NCBI GenBank assembly: GCA_041687255.1 | Contig: JAWLCL010000005.1 | Location: forward strand, 124,001 to 188,000 | Origin: Mariniphaga sp041687255 | GTDB lineage: Bacteria; Bacteroidota; Bacteroidia; Bacteroidales; Prolixibacteraceae | Direction of reading: 5' to 3' | DNA length: 64,000 bases | In this document: piece by piece, positions 56,194-64,000 of the stretch | Numbering within the stretch: the first letter of the stretch is position 1 | Layout of the letters: every line of letters starts with the position of its first letter | Made by a program: the position numbers and the translations under genes | The notes under the pieces: generated by a model | Told to the model about the DNA's origin: nothing | Seen by the model: only the letters and a program-made list of their open reading frames with translations | Databases searched by the model: none

Positions 56194-57417
56194 TTAATAC
56201 AATTCACTAAAAAGCTTCTGGTAAAGCATAGCGGTAACTCCAAGCAAACCCGACTGTTCCCATATATCGGAGATTACAATTTTGGTATTGGCATAAATCT
56301 GCTCCAGGCAATATTTATTCAGCGACTGCTGGATGGAAGTCAGCACATACTGATTGGCAGCCGAAACAGGGCCTCCCAATACAATAATTCCGGGATTTAA
56401 CAGCTGCAGCGTTACCGATAACCCTTTGCCCAGCGCCAGCCCCACATGGTGAAGCAGGTGGATTGAAAATTCATCTCCTGTACGGGCAGCCTGAATTACA
56501 TCTTCAGGTTTCAATTCATTTGTGCGCCCTTTAAACTGTTCGGTCAGCTGCGACACGCGGTTTTCATTGATGCCTTTTATGGCTTCCTGCACAATTACAT
56601 AGGCCGAAGTAACGGTTTCGAGGCAACCGCGCTTACCGCAGATGCACAAATTGCCGTCTTCCACCAGCTGGATGTGCGACAACTCGCCTGCAAAACCGGT
56701 GGAACCGTTGTACATTTGCCCATCGATGATAACGCCCAATCCTACCCCCCAGCTCCAGGTAACTATTATTGCATTGCTGTGCCCCTGAGCAGCTCCGAAA
56801 TTGTATTCGCCATAAGCCTGCATACGGGCATCGTTGTTCACATACACCATCTTGTTAAACCGCTCTTCAAGCCGCTGCTTAACATTCCGGTATGCCTTGT
56901 TCTTTATTGTAAAATTTGTCCCCTCTTCTTCGTCAATCAAACCGGGCATAGTAATACCCACTCCCAATAAGCGATCTTCATCAATCTGACAATTTTTAAT
57001 CAATTCCTGAGAATGATCGTAAATTTTATCAACCAGCTTGTTGTCATCAATGTGAGTTTCAAATTTTACAAGCGAAGTCACCGGCTTGTTGTGTGAGTTG
57101 TAGATAATAATCTTTCCCCGGTACCGCTCAATTTCACATGCAACGATGTATATTGAATTTTCAGCCAGACCAAATACCACGGGTTTTCTTCCGCCACGGG
57201 AAACTCCGGTTCCGCAGCTTTCTACATACTTCAAATCGATAAGCTCATTTAAAAGGGAAATAACCGTTGGCAGGCTAACGCCGATACGTTTGCTGATTGC
57301 CGGCCCCGACATGGCGCCGTTCTTATAAAGAAGGAAAAGAATCTTCTTCTTTTGCCTGTATTTCTTTAGCAGATTTCCTGATAGTTCGGTTTTCTTATTT
57401 GCTTCTATTAGCATCAT
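56194..57417 (-). CDS. ROK-family transcriptional regulator 2
   Basis: 407 residues from the ATG at 57417, chosen because it aligns with the start of ROK1; the ATG at 57474 adds 19 residues with no counterpart. It has the same winged helix-turn-helix (GPAISKRIGVSLPTVISLLN) and ROK zinc motif CICGKRGCLE as ROK1. It lies upstream of susC in the same direction and probably controls this locus. The two ROK proteins look like products of a duplication, and differ mostly in the ligand-binding half and the DNA-recognition surroundings. Confidence 0.92.
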   Translation of the reverse strand: MMLIEANKKTELSGNLLKKYRQKKKILFLLYKNGAMSGPAISKRIGVSLPTVISLLNELIDLKYVESCGTGVSRGGRKPVVFGLAENSIYIVACEIERYRGKIIIYNSHNKPVTSLVKFETHIDDNKLVDKIYDHSQELIKNCQIDEDRLLGVGITMPGLIDEEEGTNFTIKNKAYRNVKQRLEERFNKMVYVNNDARMQAYGEYNFGAAQGHSNAIIVTWSWGVGLGVIIDGQMYNGSTGFAGELSHIQLVEDGNLCICGKRGCLETVTSAYVIVQEAIKGINENRVSQLTEQFKGRTNELKPEDVIQAARTGDEFSIHLLHHVGLALGKGLSVTLQLLNPGIIVLGGPVSAANQYVLTSIQQSLNKYCLEQIYANTKIVISDIWEQSGLLGVTAMLYQKLFSELY

Positions 57418-57604
57418 TTGCTCCGGCTGATTAAAAACTTGTGCAAGTAAAGTAAAGTTTTTGTTAAAAAACAAATAATTCTTAAAATATTTTAAGAAGA
57501 TATATTTAAAAGTAAAATTTTATAATTTAATCCATTACTTGTTAAAAGATTTTGATTAGAATCAACAAGATATTAAATATGATTCTCCCTGATACCTGCG
57601 CCTA

Positions 57605-57727
57605 ATCAAACTCAATATTAACTCAATATAAATTCAATTATAACTCAATGTAAACTCAATTATAATTGAATTTACATTGAGTTATAAATGAGTTAAAGTT
57701 GAGTTTAAATTGAATTAACAGCGAATT
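57605..57727. repeat. 11-bp-periodic palindromic array, copy B
   Basis: Eleven 11-bp units run from 57607 to 57727: left units like CAAACTCAATA and TAAACTCAATT, right units like TACATTGAGTT and TAAATTGAATT. The inner arms pair with a single mismatch around CAATTATAATTG; outer units diverge. The left flank CCTGCGCCTAATCAAACTC matches array A (CCTTCGCCTGATTAAACTC). Confidence 0.85.
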
Positions 57728-57976
57728 TAATACCCGGTTAAACAGGAAATGTTTATCATTAAATTATTTCATGAATTTTAATAATGTAAAATCTGAATAT
57801 GAAGCTACATAATGATTCGGTTCATTTAACTGAAATCAGTTATTGGCAGAATCAATAAAATGAAGGGGATGCTGCCTCCGGATTAAAATTTTCGACGACT
57901 TTTTTTGTCTCTTGTATAAGATTTCCATCGGGGAAAAAATAGATGGAAGTTGGTCCTTTATTAACGGAAAAATTGA

Positions 57977-57984
57977 TAGTTTTG
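57977..57984 (+). promoter_or_regulatory. -7 promoter box of the sialate O-acetylesterase gene
   Basis: TAGTTTTG matches TAnnTTTG exactly, 22 bp before the start codon. A TTGG at 57950-57953 is the nearest -33 candidate, but its 23-bp spacing is longer than usual. Confidence 0.5.
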
Positions 57985-58006
57985 ATAACATTAAAAGATC
58001 AGAAAC

Positions 58007-59962
58007 ATGAAACGAGTTAATTACCTGGCGCTGATTCTTGCGCTTATAAGCATATCTTTCCATTCGTATGCCGAAGTGAGGCTGCCTAAAATCTTCAGTT
58101 CCAACATGGTCCTTCAGCAGGGCATGGAAATTCCTGTTTGGGGATGGGCAGATGCTAACGAACGAATCACAGTTTCGTTTAACGGAGTCACCGTTCGCAC
58201 CAGGGCCACCAAAAACGGGAAATGGGTGGCAGGGCTGCCGATGCAGCAGGCAGGCGGTCCTTACAGAATGATAATCAGAGGAAAAAATACGGTTCGACTA
58301 ATCAATGTAATGGTAGGCGAAGTATGGGTTTGCTCCGGGCAGTCGAATATGGAGTGGCGTGTTGATAACAGCAACAATGCAGAGGAAGAAGTCGCTTCGG
58401 CCAGTTACCCGAATATCCGGCTGTTTACCGTTCCGAAAACTGTGGCTCAGTTTCCGCAGGAAGATATAAGCAATGGCGAATGGGTTGAATGTTCACCCGA
58501 AACAGTTGCAGGCTTCTCTGCAGTTGGTTATTTTTTCGGACGTGAACTGCACCAGGAGCTGGACGTGCCAGTTGGATTGATTCACTCCTCCTGGGGCGGC
58601 ACGGTAGCCGAAACATGGATAAGCGCAAACACCATCAGTCGGGATCCTGATTTTAAGGAACAGTTGACTGAGCTGCAGCAGATGGATCTTGAAAGCTACA
58701 GGAAGACGAAGATGAACCGGATCAAAGAAATATTGGGCGGAGAAATACCCGATGAAGATCAGGGCATACAGGGGGATGAACCCGTATGGGCAGGACTTGA
58801 TTTTAACGATGACAACTGGCGCAGGATTAAAACGCCTATGTATTGGGAAAACCAGGGTTACATCGACATCGACGGAATTGGCTGGTACCGGAAATATGTA
58901 AAGCTGAATGAGGAACAGACAAACGCCAATTTAACCCTGCACCTTGGAAAGATTGACGATTCGGATGTTACCTTTTTCAATGGCATTGAGATTGGAAAGA
59001 CCGAAGGTAAATACGATCAGGAGCGGGTTTACACTGTTGACAAAAAATACCTGAAGCCGGGAAGAAATGTAATCGCAGTAAGGGTGCAGGATACCGGCGG
59101 AAACGGTGGCATCTGGGGAGATCCTTCCAACCAGTTTCTGGCCATAGGAAATGAAAAGGAAGACATATCGGGCGAATGGAGGTTCCGTATTTCAAAGGCC
59201 GAAATAGCAGAAGTGAATGTAGGTCCCAATTCCTATCCCACACTTTTGTTTAACGGCATGATTCATCCGCTGCTGCCCTATGCCATTAAAGGTGCCATCT
59301 GGTACCAGGGAGAATCGAATGCCGGCAGGGCAAAGCAGTACCGGCGTGTTTTCCCCAGCCTGATAAACGACTGGCGGATGCATTGGAACCAGGGCGATTT
59401 CCCGTTCCTGTTTGTTTCGCTGGCTAATTTTGGGCAGCCTGTTGAAGAACCGGGCGAAAGCGATTGGGCCGAACTAAGGGAAGCGCAGACCAAAGCCCTG
59501 ACATTGCCAAATACCGGTATGGCGCTTGCCATTGACATTGGTGAAGCCGGTGATATTCATCCCCGCAATAAGCAGGATGTTGGAAAACGGCTTTCACTGG
59601 ACGCTCTTGCTGTTGCCTACGGAAAAGATGTCGTTCATTCAGGCCCCATGTACAATTCAGTGGATTTTAAAGGCGGTAGGGCTTTAGTGTCTTTCACAGA
59701 AACAGGTTCGGGATTAACGGCAGAAGACAAATACGGCTATTTAAAAGGATTTACAATGGCCGGGGCCGACCGCAAGTTTCACTGGGCAAAGGCAGAAGTT
59801 GTGGATGAAAATACAGTAGTTGTTTATTCTGAAGATGTACCAAACCCGGTTGCCGTTCGTTATGGTTGGGCAAACAATCCTGAAGATGTAAACCTGTATA
59901 ATGAGGAAGGACTTCCGGCCAATCCTTTCCGCACCGATAACTGGCCGGGTATAACCAAATAA
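58007..59962 (+). CDS. Sialate O-acetylesterase (SASA family)
   Basis: 651 residues with a signal peptide (ends near SYAEV, residue 22). SGNH-hydrolase motifs flank an insert: catalytic Ser113 in VCSGQSNMEW and catalytic His in GDIHPRNKQ. An inserted jelly-roll (about 265-390, FNDDNWRRIKTPMYWENQGY) is typical of long family members. It removes O-acetyl groups from sialic acid or other glycans, which helps exoglycosidases. It is divergent from ROK2 and followed after 10 bp by an amidase gene, so it is likely part of the glycan locus. Confidence 0.92.
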   Translation: MKRVNYLALILALISISFHSYAEVRLPKIFSSNMVLQQGMEIPVWGWADANERITVSFNGVTVRTRATKNGKWVAGLPMQQAGGPYRMIIRGKNTVRLINVMVGEVWVCSGQSNMEWRVDNSNNAEEEVASASYPNIRLFTVPKTVAQFPQEDISNGEWVECSPETVAGFSAVGYFFGRELHQELDVPVGLIHSSWGGTVAETWISANTISRDPDFKEQLTELQQMDLESYRKTKMNRIKEILGGEIPDEDQGIQGDEPVWAGLDFNDDNWRRIKTPMYWENQGYIDIDGIGWYRKYVKLNEEQTNANLTLHLGKIDDSDVTFFNGIEIGKTEGKYDQERVYTVDKKYLKPGRNVIAVRVQDTGGNGGIWGDPSNQFLAIGNEKEDISGEWRFRISKAEIAEVNVGPNSYPTLLFNGMIHPLLPYAIKGAIWYQGESNAGRAKQYRRVFPSLINDWRMHWNQGDFPFLFVSLANFGQPVEEPGESDWAELREAQTKALTLPNTGMALAIDIGEAGDIHPRNKQDVGKRLSLDALAVAYGKDVVHSGPMYNSVDFKGGRALVSFTETGSGLTAEDKYGYLKGFTMAGADRKFHWAKAEVVDENTVVVYSEDVPNPVAVRYGWANNPEDVNLYNEEGLPANPFRTDNWPGITK

Positions 59963-59972
59963 ATGAGTTAAG

Positions 59973-60833
59973 ATGAGACCTGTTATCTATTTTTTTGCAC
60001 TGCTGCTGTTTACTCAGTGCTCAGGCGTTGGTAAAATGAATGTGGATACCTATTCCAATTCATTGGATGAGGACACCCGCATATTTGAACGCTTACTAGA
60101 GCAACTTGCTGAAGAGGATCAAACATCGTCGGGGGAACTGATGGTAAAGGTTGGCAGTCATTTTCTGGAAACACCTTATGTAGCCAATACACTTGAAACT
60201 GAAGGCAACGAGCGGTTGGTTATAAATCTGAGGGAAATGGATTGCACCACGTTTGCCGAAAACTGCCTGGCACTTACCAGGACCATTAAGAGCAAAAAAC
60301 CCAGTCTTGACAGGTTTACGCAGGAACTGGCCGGAGTAAGGTACCGCAATGCCAAAATTGACGGATATACATCGCGGCTGCATTATACCACCGACTGGAT
60401 ATACAATAACCAGCAAAAGGAACTGATCAGGGACGTTACCGGGGACATTTCGGGTAATCCCTACATAAAAACCATCAATTTCATGAGCACCCATCCCGAC
60501 AGCTATTTTCACCTGAAAAACAATGCCTTATTGGTTGCCGAAATGGCAGAAATTGAAAACGACATTTCAGGCAGGAACTATTACTACATACCAAAAGAAC
60601 GTATTGCTGAGCTGGAAAGCAACTTAAAGGATGGCGATATTATAGCTCTTACCACCAGCATCGACGGACTGGATGTTTCGCACATGGGAATACTGGTTCG
60701 TAAGAACAACCGCATTCACCTGTTGCACGCGTCGCTGTCGGCTAAAAAAGTAGTGGTTACTGAAGAACCGCTTGCCGATTACCTGAAGGACAGCAAAACG
60801 GTAACAGGGATAATGGTGGCAAGGCCGTTATAG
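59973..60833 (+). CDS. DUF1460 N-acetylmuramoyl-L-alanine amidase-like lipoprotein
   Basis: 286 residues with lipobox LFTQC (Cys16). The NlpC/P60-like catalytic pair is C91 in REMDCTTFAENC and H237 in DVSHMGILV, with LHAS following. The family, characterised in Bacteroides, cleaves peptidoglycan or muropeptides. It sits 10 bp after the acetylesterase and ends the operon before a repeat region. The link to sialic acid removal is not obvious and may be operon hitch-hiking. Confidence 0.85.
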   Translation: MRPVIYFFALLLFTQCSGVGKMNVDTYSNSLDEDTRIFERLLEQLAEEDQTSSGELMVKVGSHFLETPYVANTLETEGNERLVINLREMDCTTFAENCLALTRTIKSKKPSLDRFTQELAGVRYRNAKIDGYTSRLHYTTDWIYNNQQKELIRDVTGDISGNPYIKTINFMSTHPDSYFHLKNNALLVAEMAEIENDISGRNYYYIPKERIAELESNLKDGDIIALTTSIDGLDVSHMGILVRKNNRIHLLHASLSAKKVVVTEEPLADYLKDSKTVTGIMVARPL

Positions 60834-60857
60834 GAGGAAGATAGTGGCAGCAGCTAT

Positions 60858-60888
60858 GAGCTAAGAGCACAGAGCTAAAGAGCTAAGG
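60858..60888. repeat. GAGCTAA tandem repeats
   Basis: Three copies of GAGCTAA in 31 bp, two of them separated by AGA-like spacing. Simple tandem repeat adjoining the inverted-repeat element. Confidence 0.6.
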
Positions 60889-60902
60889 GCCGGAGGGGAG
60901 TA

Positions 60903-61077
60903 TAACCCCAGCATTTATGCCGGGGGACTGGAGTCCTGAACCGGGCAAGGATGGAATCCCTATCAGCAAAGCACTTGCGGACTGAAAGCGCCTCCGGAGT
61001 TACGACAAGGAAACTTCAGGAAAAGAAAGGGGGTTGGGTTTCTTTATGCCTAATCCCCGGCATAAATACCGGGGTTA
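60903..61077. repeat. Inverted-repeat-bounded non-coding element
   Basis: The arm at 60903-60926 (starting TAACCCCAGCATTTATGCCG) is the inverse of 61051-61077 (ending CATAAATACCGGGGTTA), with about two mismatches in 23. Each arm is itself palindromic (CCCC, GCAT, ATGC, GGGG). About 125 bp lies between. It looks like a small miniature-transposon-like or dispersed hairpin repeat without coding capacity. Confidence 0.7.
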
Positions 61078-61099
61078 GTTCTACTTCTTTGCTTCAGCC

Positions 61100-63259
61100 T
61101 TAATCTTCCGGCAGTGCAAACGCCACATAACTGTTTCCCGGAGGGGTGCCCATTTTACCGCCGCCGCAGGCAATTACAACATACTGGCGGCCGTTGATTT
61201 CATACACAGAAGGGGTGGCATACCCGCCGGCCGGTAACTTGTGTTTCCATAACTCTTCTCCCGTGTTTTTATCAAAGGCACGGATATGTTCATCCTTAGA
61301 GGCAGCAATGAAAATCAATCCTCCTGCTGTTACCACCGGTCCGCCATAATTTTCGGTACCGGTTTTTGGAATGCCCCTTTTGGTTAACTCCTCAAATTCG
61401 CCCAGCGGCACCTGCCATAAGATTTCACCCCTGTTTAAATCGATTGCCGACAGCGTACCCCAGGGCGGTTTTGCAGCCGGGTAACCTTCCTGATCGGTGA
61501 AACGGTTGTACCCGGTATGTGAATAAGGCACGGCATCAACATTATTTTCAATACCCAGCATATGAATATCCTCGTTGGGCTCACCATACAGGTAAGCCAT
61601 CAGCATGTTTTTATCTTCCGCCGGCAAGTGCCTGAATGAGGGCATGAATCCTTTTCCTGTGTTAATGATTTCAAGGGCCCCTTCCTGCTCCATGCGTTCG
61701 CGGAGGTTTTCCAGCGGCGGATAATTGGAACCGGGGTTACCTTCAAAATTCTGTCCGTGGCATACGGCACAGCTTACCTGATAGATACGTTTGCCGGGGT
61801 GCGCCGGCACAGTGTCTTTTGTATCCGTTTCCACCATAGTAAGGATCCACGGCATGGTATTGCTGTTTACAAAAAGGACCGACGAATGGGGGTCGAAGGC
61901 TGCCCCTCCCCATTCCCCGCCGCCATCGAAACCGGGAAATATTATGGTGCCTTCAAGCGAGGGAGGAATAAAAGGCTCACCGGTCCGCACCTCATTCAAA
62001 ATATTGGCTACATACTCCTTCGATTCGGGTGAAATATCGGTTATATTATCCATGGTAAGGGCCTGTGGAGAAAAAGGGGGCGGTTTCACCGGGAATGGCT
62101 GCACCGGCCAGGCTTGTTCGCCTTTCAAATCAGAAGCTTGCACCGGCCGTTCTTCCACCGGAAACAAAGGTTCTCCGGTTTCCCTGTCGAGCAGGAAAAC
62201 AAATCCCGATTTGGTGATTTGCGCCACGGCATCCACTCTCCTGCCCTCATGTGTTACCGTCACCAGGTTGGGAGGCGCCGGCAAATCGCGGTCCCAGATG
62301 TCGTGATAAACCGTTTGAAAATGCCATATCCGTTCACCTGTAGCAGCATTGAGGGCCAGCACACTGTTGGCAAATAAATTTTTCCCATTGCGGTTACCAC
62401 CCCAAAAATCGAATGAAGCTGAACCTGTTGGCACGAAAACGATGCCCCGTTCGCTGTCGAGACTCATTCCGGCCCAGTTGTTTACCCCTCCGGCATATTG
62501 CCATGCATCTTCAGGCCAGGTGTCGTAACCGTACTCTCCCGGTCGTGGTATGGTGTGAAAAACCCATTCGAGGGCACCTGTTCTGACATTGAACGCTCTT
62601 ATATACCCCGGTGCTGCATCGGCATTCTCGGAAACCCGCGTGCCCATTATAATCAAATTGTCGTAAATAACACCGGGAGATGTCGCCACTACATATAAAT
62701 CGGCAGCCTTTGCTCCCAAACCTTCCTTTAACGATATCTTCCCATTACTGCCAAAGGTTTCTACAAGCTTTCCTGTTTCAGCGTTCAATGCATACAACAC
62801 TGGACCGGCAGTAAAGAAGATGCGCCGATCATCGCCATTATTCCAATAGGTAACGCCACGATTAACATTCATAGCAAAATTCAGTTCCTCACCCGGATTG
62901 TATTCCCAGATTCTTTTCCCGGTGGCTGCATTGAGGGCAAATACCCGGAGTTTTGGAGAAGTTCCGTAAAGCACACCTTCAATGATTAACGGATTGCACT
63001 GAATCTGTGTCCGGTCGTCTTCCGTGATTCTTTCAGTTTTATACTCCCACACCGGTTCAAGCAGATGCACATTTTCACGGGTTATCTGGTCAAGCGGGGA
63101 ATACTGCCTGCTGGCATTGTCGCCAAGATAAACAGGCCAGGAGGTTTCTGATTCCAAAACAAAATTGCTTGTATCATTGCTGCATCCTGCTGCCAGGAAC
63201 AAATATATTATCCCTGGCAACATTATCCGGAGAGTTAGCTTATAACAGATAAAATTCAT
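61100..63259 (-). CDS. PQQ-dependent dehydrogenase with inserted cytochrome c domain
   Basis: 719 residues with lipobox LAAGC (Cys26). A beta-propeller of quinoprotein type is seen from repeated ALNAATGKRIWEY and FVPTGS-like blades. The heme motif CAVCH (C497, C500, H501) is inserted before the last blades, with axial Met in GKGFMPSF. It oxidises a sugar or alcohol in the periplasm and passes electrons through the heme. PQQ synthesis genes are not in this window, so the cofactor must come from elsewhere. It is preceded by a terminator on the other side. Confidence 0.9.
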   Translation of the reverse strand: MNFICYKLTLRIMLPGIIYLFLAAGCSNDTSNFVLESETSWPVYLGDNASRQYSPLDQITRENVHLLEPVWEYKTERITEDDRTQIQCNPLIIEGVLYGTSPKLRVFALNAATGKRIWEYNPGEELNFAMNVNRGVTYWNNGDDRRIFFTAGPVLYALNAETGKLVETFGSNGKISLKEGLGAKAADLYVVATSPGVIYDNLIIMGTRVSENADAAPGYIRAFNVRTGALEWVFHTIPRPGEYGYDTWPEDAWQYAGGVNNWAGMSLDSERGIVFVPTGSASFDFWGGNRNGKNLFANSVLALNAATGERIWHFQTVYHDIWDRDLPAPPNLVTVTHEGRRVDAVAQITKSGFVFLLDRETGEPLFPVEERPVQASDLKGEQAWPVQPFPVKPPPFSPQALTMDNITDISPESKEYVANILNEVRTGEPFIPPSLEGTIIFPGFDGGGEWGGAAFDPHSSVLFVNSNTMPWILTMVETDTKDTVPAHPGKRIYQVSCAVCHGQNFEGNPGSNYPPLENLRERMEQEGALEIINTGKGFMPSFRHLPAEDKNMLMAYLYGEPNEDIHMLGIENNVDAVPYSHTGYNRFTDQEGYPAAKPPWGTLSAIDLNRGEILWQVPLGEFEELTKRGIPKTGTENYGGPVVTAGGLIFIAASKDEHIRAFDKNTGEELWKHKLPAGGYATPSVYEINGRQYVVIACGGGKMGTPPGNSYVAFALPED

Positions 63260-63411
63260 TAATCAAGCTTTGGTTTTCTATGGTTGTATTCATAGATTGT
63301 TATTATACATAAAGACAGATTTTTCCATTTAAATGTTTATTAAAAAAATGCTTTGGGAGTGAATTTATGAACATTTCAAGCCGGGTTGACAAACATCCTG
63401 CTTTCAACAAT

Positions 63412-63450
63412 AAAAATACCTGGTCCGTAAATTCTCCGCAACCAGGTATT
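63412..63450 (-). terminator. Terminator of the partial isomerase gene
   Basis: Perfect 10-bp arms AATACCTGGT (63415-63424) and ACCAGGTATT (63441-63450), followed on the minus strand by TTTTTATT. Confidence 0.8.
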
Positions 63451-63478
63451 CAATAAGAAAAATAAACTTTTGATAAAA

Positions 63479-64000
63479 TTAAGCCTTTGCCAAATATTCA
63501 GCACTGGGTCCGAAAGTATCGGGATCCATTTCTACATAAAAATTCTTCACTCCGCCTTTTTTGGCAGCTTTGAACAATTCCTCCCAGTCGACGATGCCCT
63601 GTCCTATCGGCACCTGCTTTTTCTGTTCGGCCGAATAATCGGCAAGATGGGCAGAGATGAACCTGCCGGGATATTTCCGGAAATAGTCAGCGGCTTCGTA
63701 ACCGATATCGACCACTGCCACCTGGAACTGCATTTTAACCAGATCCGGGTCAAGCTGCTTGAGCAAAGCATCGTAGATCAATTCATCACCGCGTTTTTCA
63801 AATTCCATGTGGTGGTTATGAAAACCCATCTGCACGCCTGCTTTTTTTGTTTTCTCACCAATGGCATTCAGCTCATCGGCTGCACGGCGGAAATCATCAA
63901 CCGAGGCATCTTTAGGCAATCCGAAGCTGGAGGCAATCATTTGCTTCATGCCAATCCCTTTTGCCCATTCAATACGATCGTCCAGATGATCGCGCAGTTC
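63479..64000 (-). CDS. TIM-barrel sugar phosphate isomerase/epimerase (5' end beyond window)
   Basis: 174 codons seen; the frame is open to the window edge, so the N-terminus is missing. The xylose isomerase-like TIM-barrel has GVQMGFHNHHMEFEKRG, with histidine and glutamate candidate metal ligands, DIGYEAADYFRKYPGRFISA, and a terminal YVEMDPDTFGPSAEYL. An internal ATG at 63949 is not the start. The protein is of the IolE/YcjR type, often paired with oxidoreductases. It neighbours the PQQ dehydrogenase, which fits a sugar-oxidation pathway. Confidence 0.85.
   Translation of the reverse strand, partial: ELRDHLDDRIEWAKGIGMKQMIASSFGLPKDASVDDFRRAADELNAIGEKTKKAGVQMGFHNHHMEFEKRGDELIYDALLKQLDPDLVKMQFQVAVVDIGYEAADYFRKYPGRFISAHLADYSAEQKKQVPIGQGIVDWEELFKAAKKGGVKNFYVEMDPDTFGPSAEYLAKA

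Larger units (their letters stand above)
57418..58006. other. 589-bp divergent regulatory region
   Basis: Spacer between ROK2 and the sialate O-acetylesterase. It contains palindromic array B and the -7 box at 57977-57984. The bases before and after the array are AT-rich with no gene. Confidence 0.6.
60834..61099. other. 266-bp repeat-rich spacer
   Basis: Between convergent DUF1460 and PQQ dehydrogenase genes. It holds a GAGCTAA tandem repeat and a pair of inverted repeats; no gene was found. Confidence 0.6.

Noticed and set aside
57836..58063. A 75-residue minus-strand reading frame over the acetylesterase start
   Set aside because: Overlaps the start and promoter of the sialate O-acetylesterase and shows no recognisable protein.
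1..64000. tRNA, rRNA or CRISPR genes
   Set aside because: No clover-leaf, conserved rRNA block or regularly spaced identical repeats with unique spacers was seen on reading. The 11-bp arrays are contiguous, so they are not CRISPR.

Overview
The window is about 64 kb of a Bacteroidota chromosome, most likely a Bacteroidales/Marinilabiliales-type marine or anaerobic glycan degrader. The evidence is a SusC/SusD pair, S46 dipeptidyl-peptidase, PorT-like and Omp85 outer-membrane barrels, many Bacteroidota-style lipoproteins, few recognisable Shine-Dalgarno sites, and several TAnnTTTG-type -7 promoter boxes. The genus is inferred only. No rRNA, tRNA, CRISPR array, integrase or transposase was seen.

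Layout. (1) 1-7.6 kb, minus strand: a hexuronate operon, uxaE-uxaC-kdgK-eda-dctP-dctQ-dctM. It covers uptake by a TRAP transporter, isomerisation and epimerisation of galacturonate/glucuronate, KDG phosphorylation and KDPG cleavage. The mannonate steps (uxuB, uxuA) are not in the window. (2) 7.8-16.8 kb: a J-like/LRR protein, a DUF892 ferritin-like protein, a 1.35 kb gene-free region rich in repeats, then AsmA, CinA, an M48 protease and a lipoprotein. (3) 17-28.5 kb: ThuA, a small membrane protein, a formylglycine-generating-enzyme homologue with both catalytic cysteines, a small barrel, then the run NIPSNAP / M14 pseudo-peptidase / active M14 peptidase / zinc-type dehydrogenase / DUF5060 glycosidase, and an SRAP protein. 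(4) 28.7-36.2 kb: glutathione peroxidase, ferritin-like protein, a GNAT-RLAN-RimK amidoligase followed by a radical SAM protein, and a DPP11-type S46 peptidase. (5) 36.3-45.6 kb: a YeeZ-like SDR, a TIM-barrel isomerase, a soluble multi-PAS/GAF histidine kinase overlapping a receiver, an SDR/VOC pair and an Omp85 barrel. (6) 45.9-60.8 kb: a glycan-acquisition region with a GH109-type oxidoreductase, a SusC-SusD-PNGase F operon flanked by two very similar ROK regulators, a sialate O-acetylesterase and a DUF1460 amidase. (7) 60.8-64 kb: a repeat element, a PQQ dehydrogenase with an inserted cytochrome c, and a truncated TIM-barrel isomerase.

The most unusual signals are non-coding. Three intergenic arrays (about 10.6, 33.7 and 57.6 kb) are large palindromes whose arms consist of 11-bp units, so each unit is about one helical turn from the next. 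Two share one unit sequence and the third uses another, but all have a similar left flank. I do not recognise this element class. The main protein-level candidates are the GNAT-RLAN-RimK plus radical SAM pair, the dead/active M14 pair, and the PNGase F utilisation locus with twin ROK regulators. Residue assignments come from reading translations and comparing motifs by eye; no searches were run.
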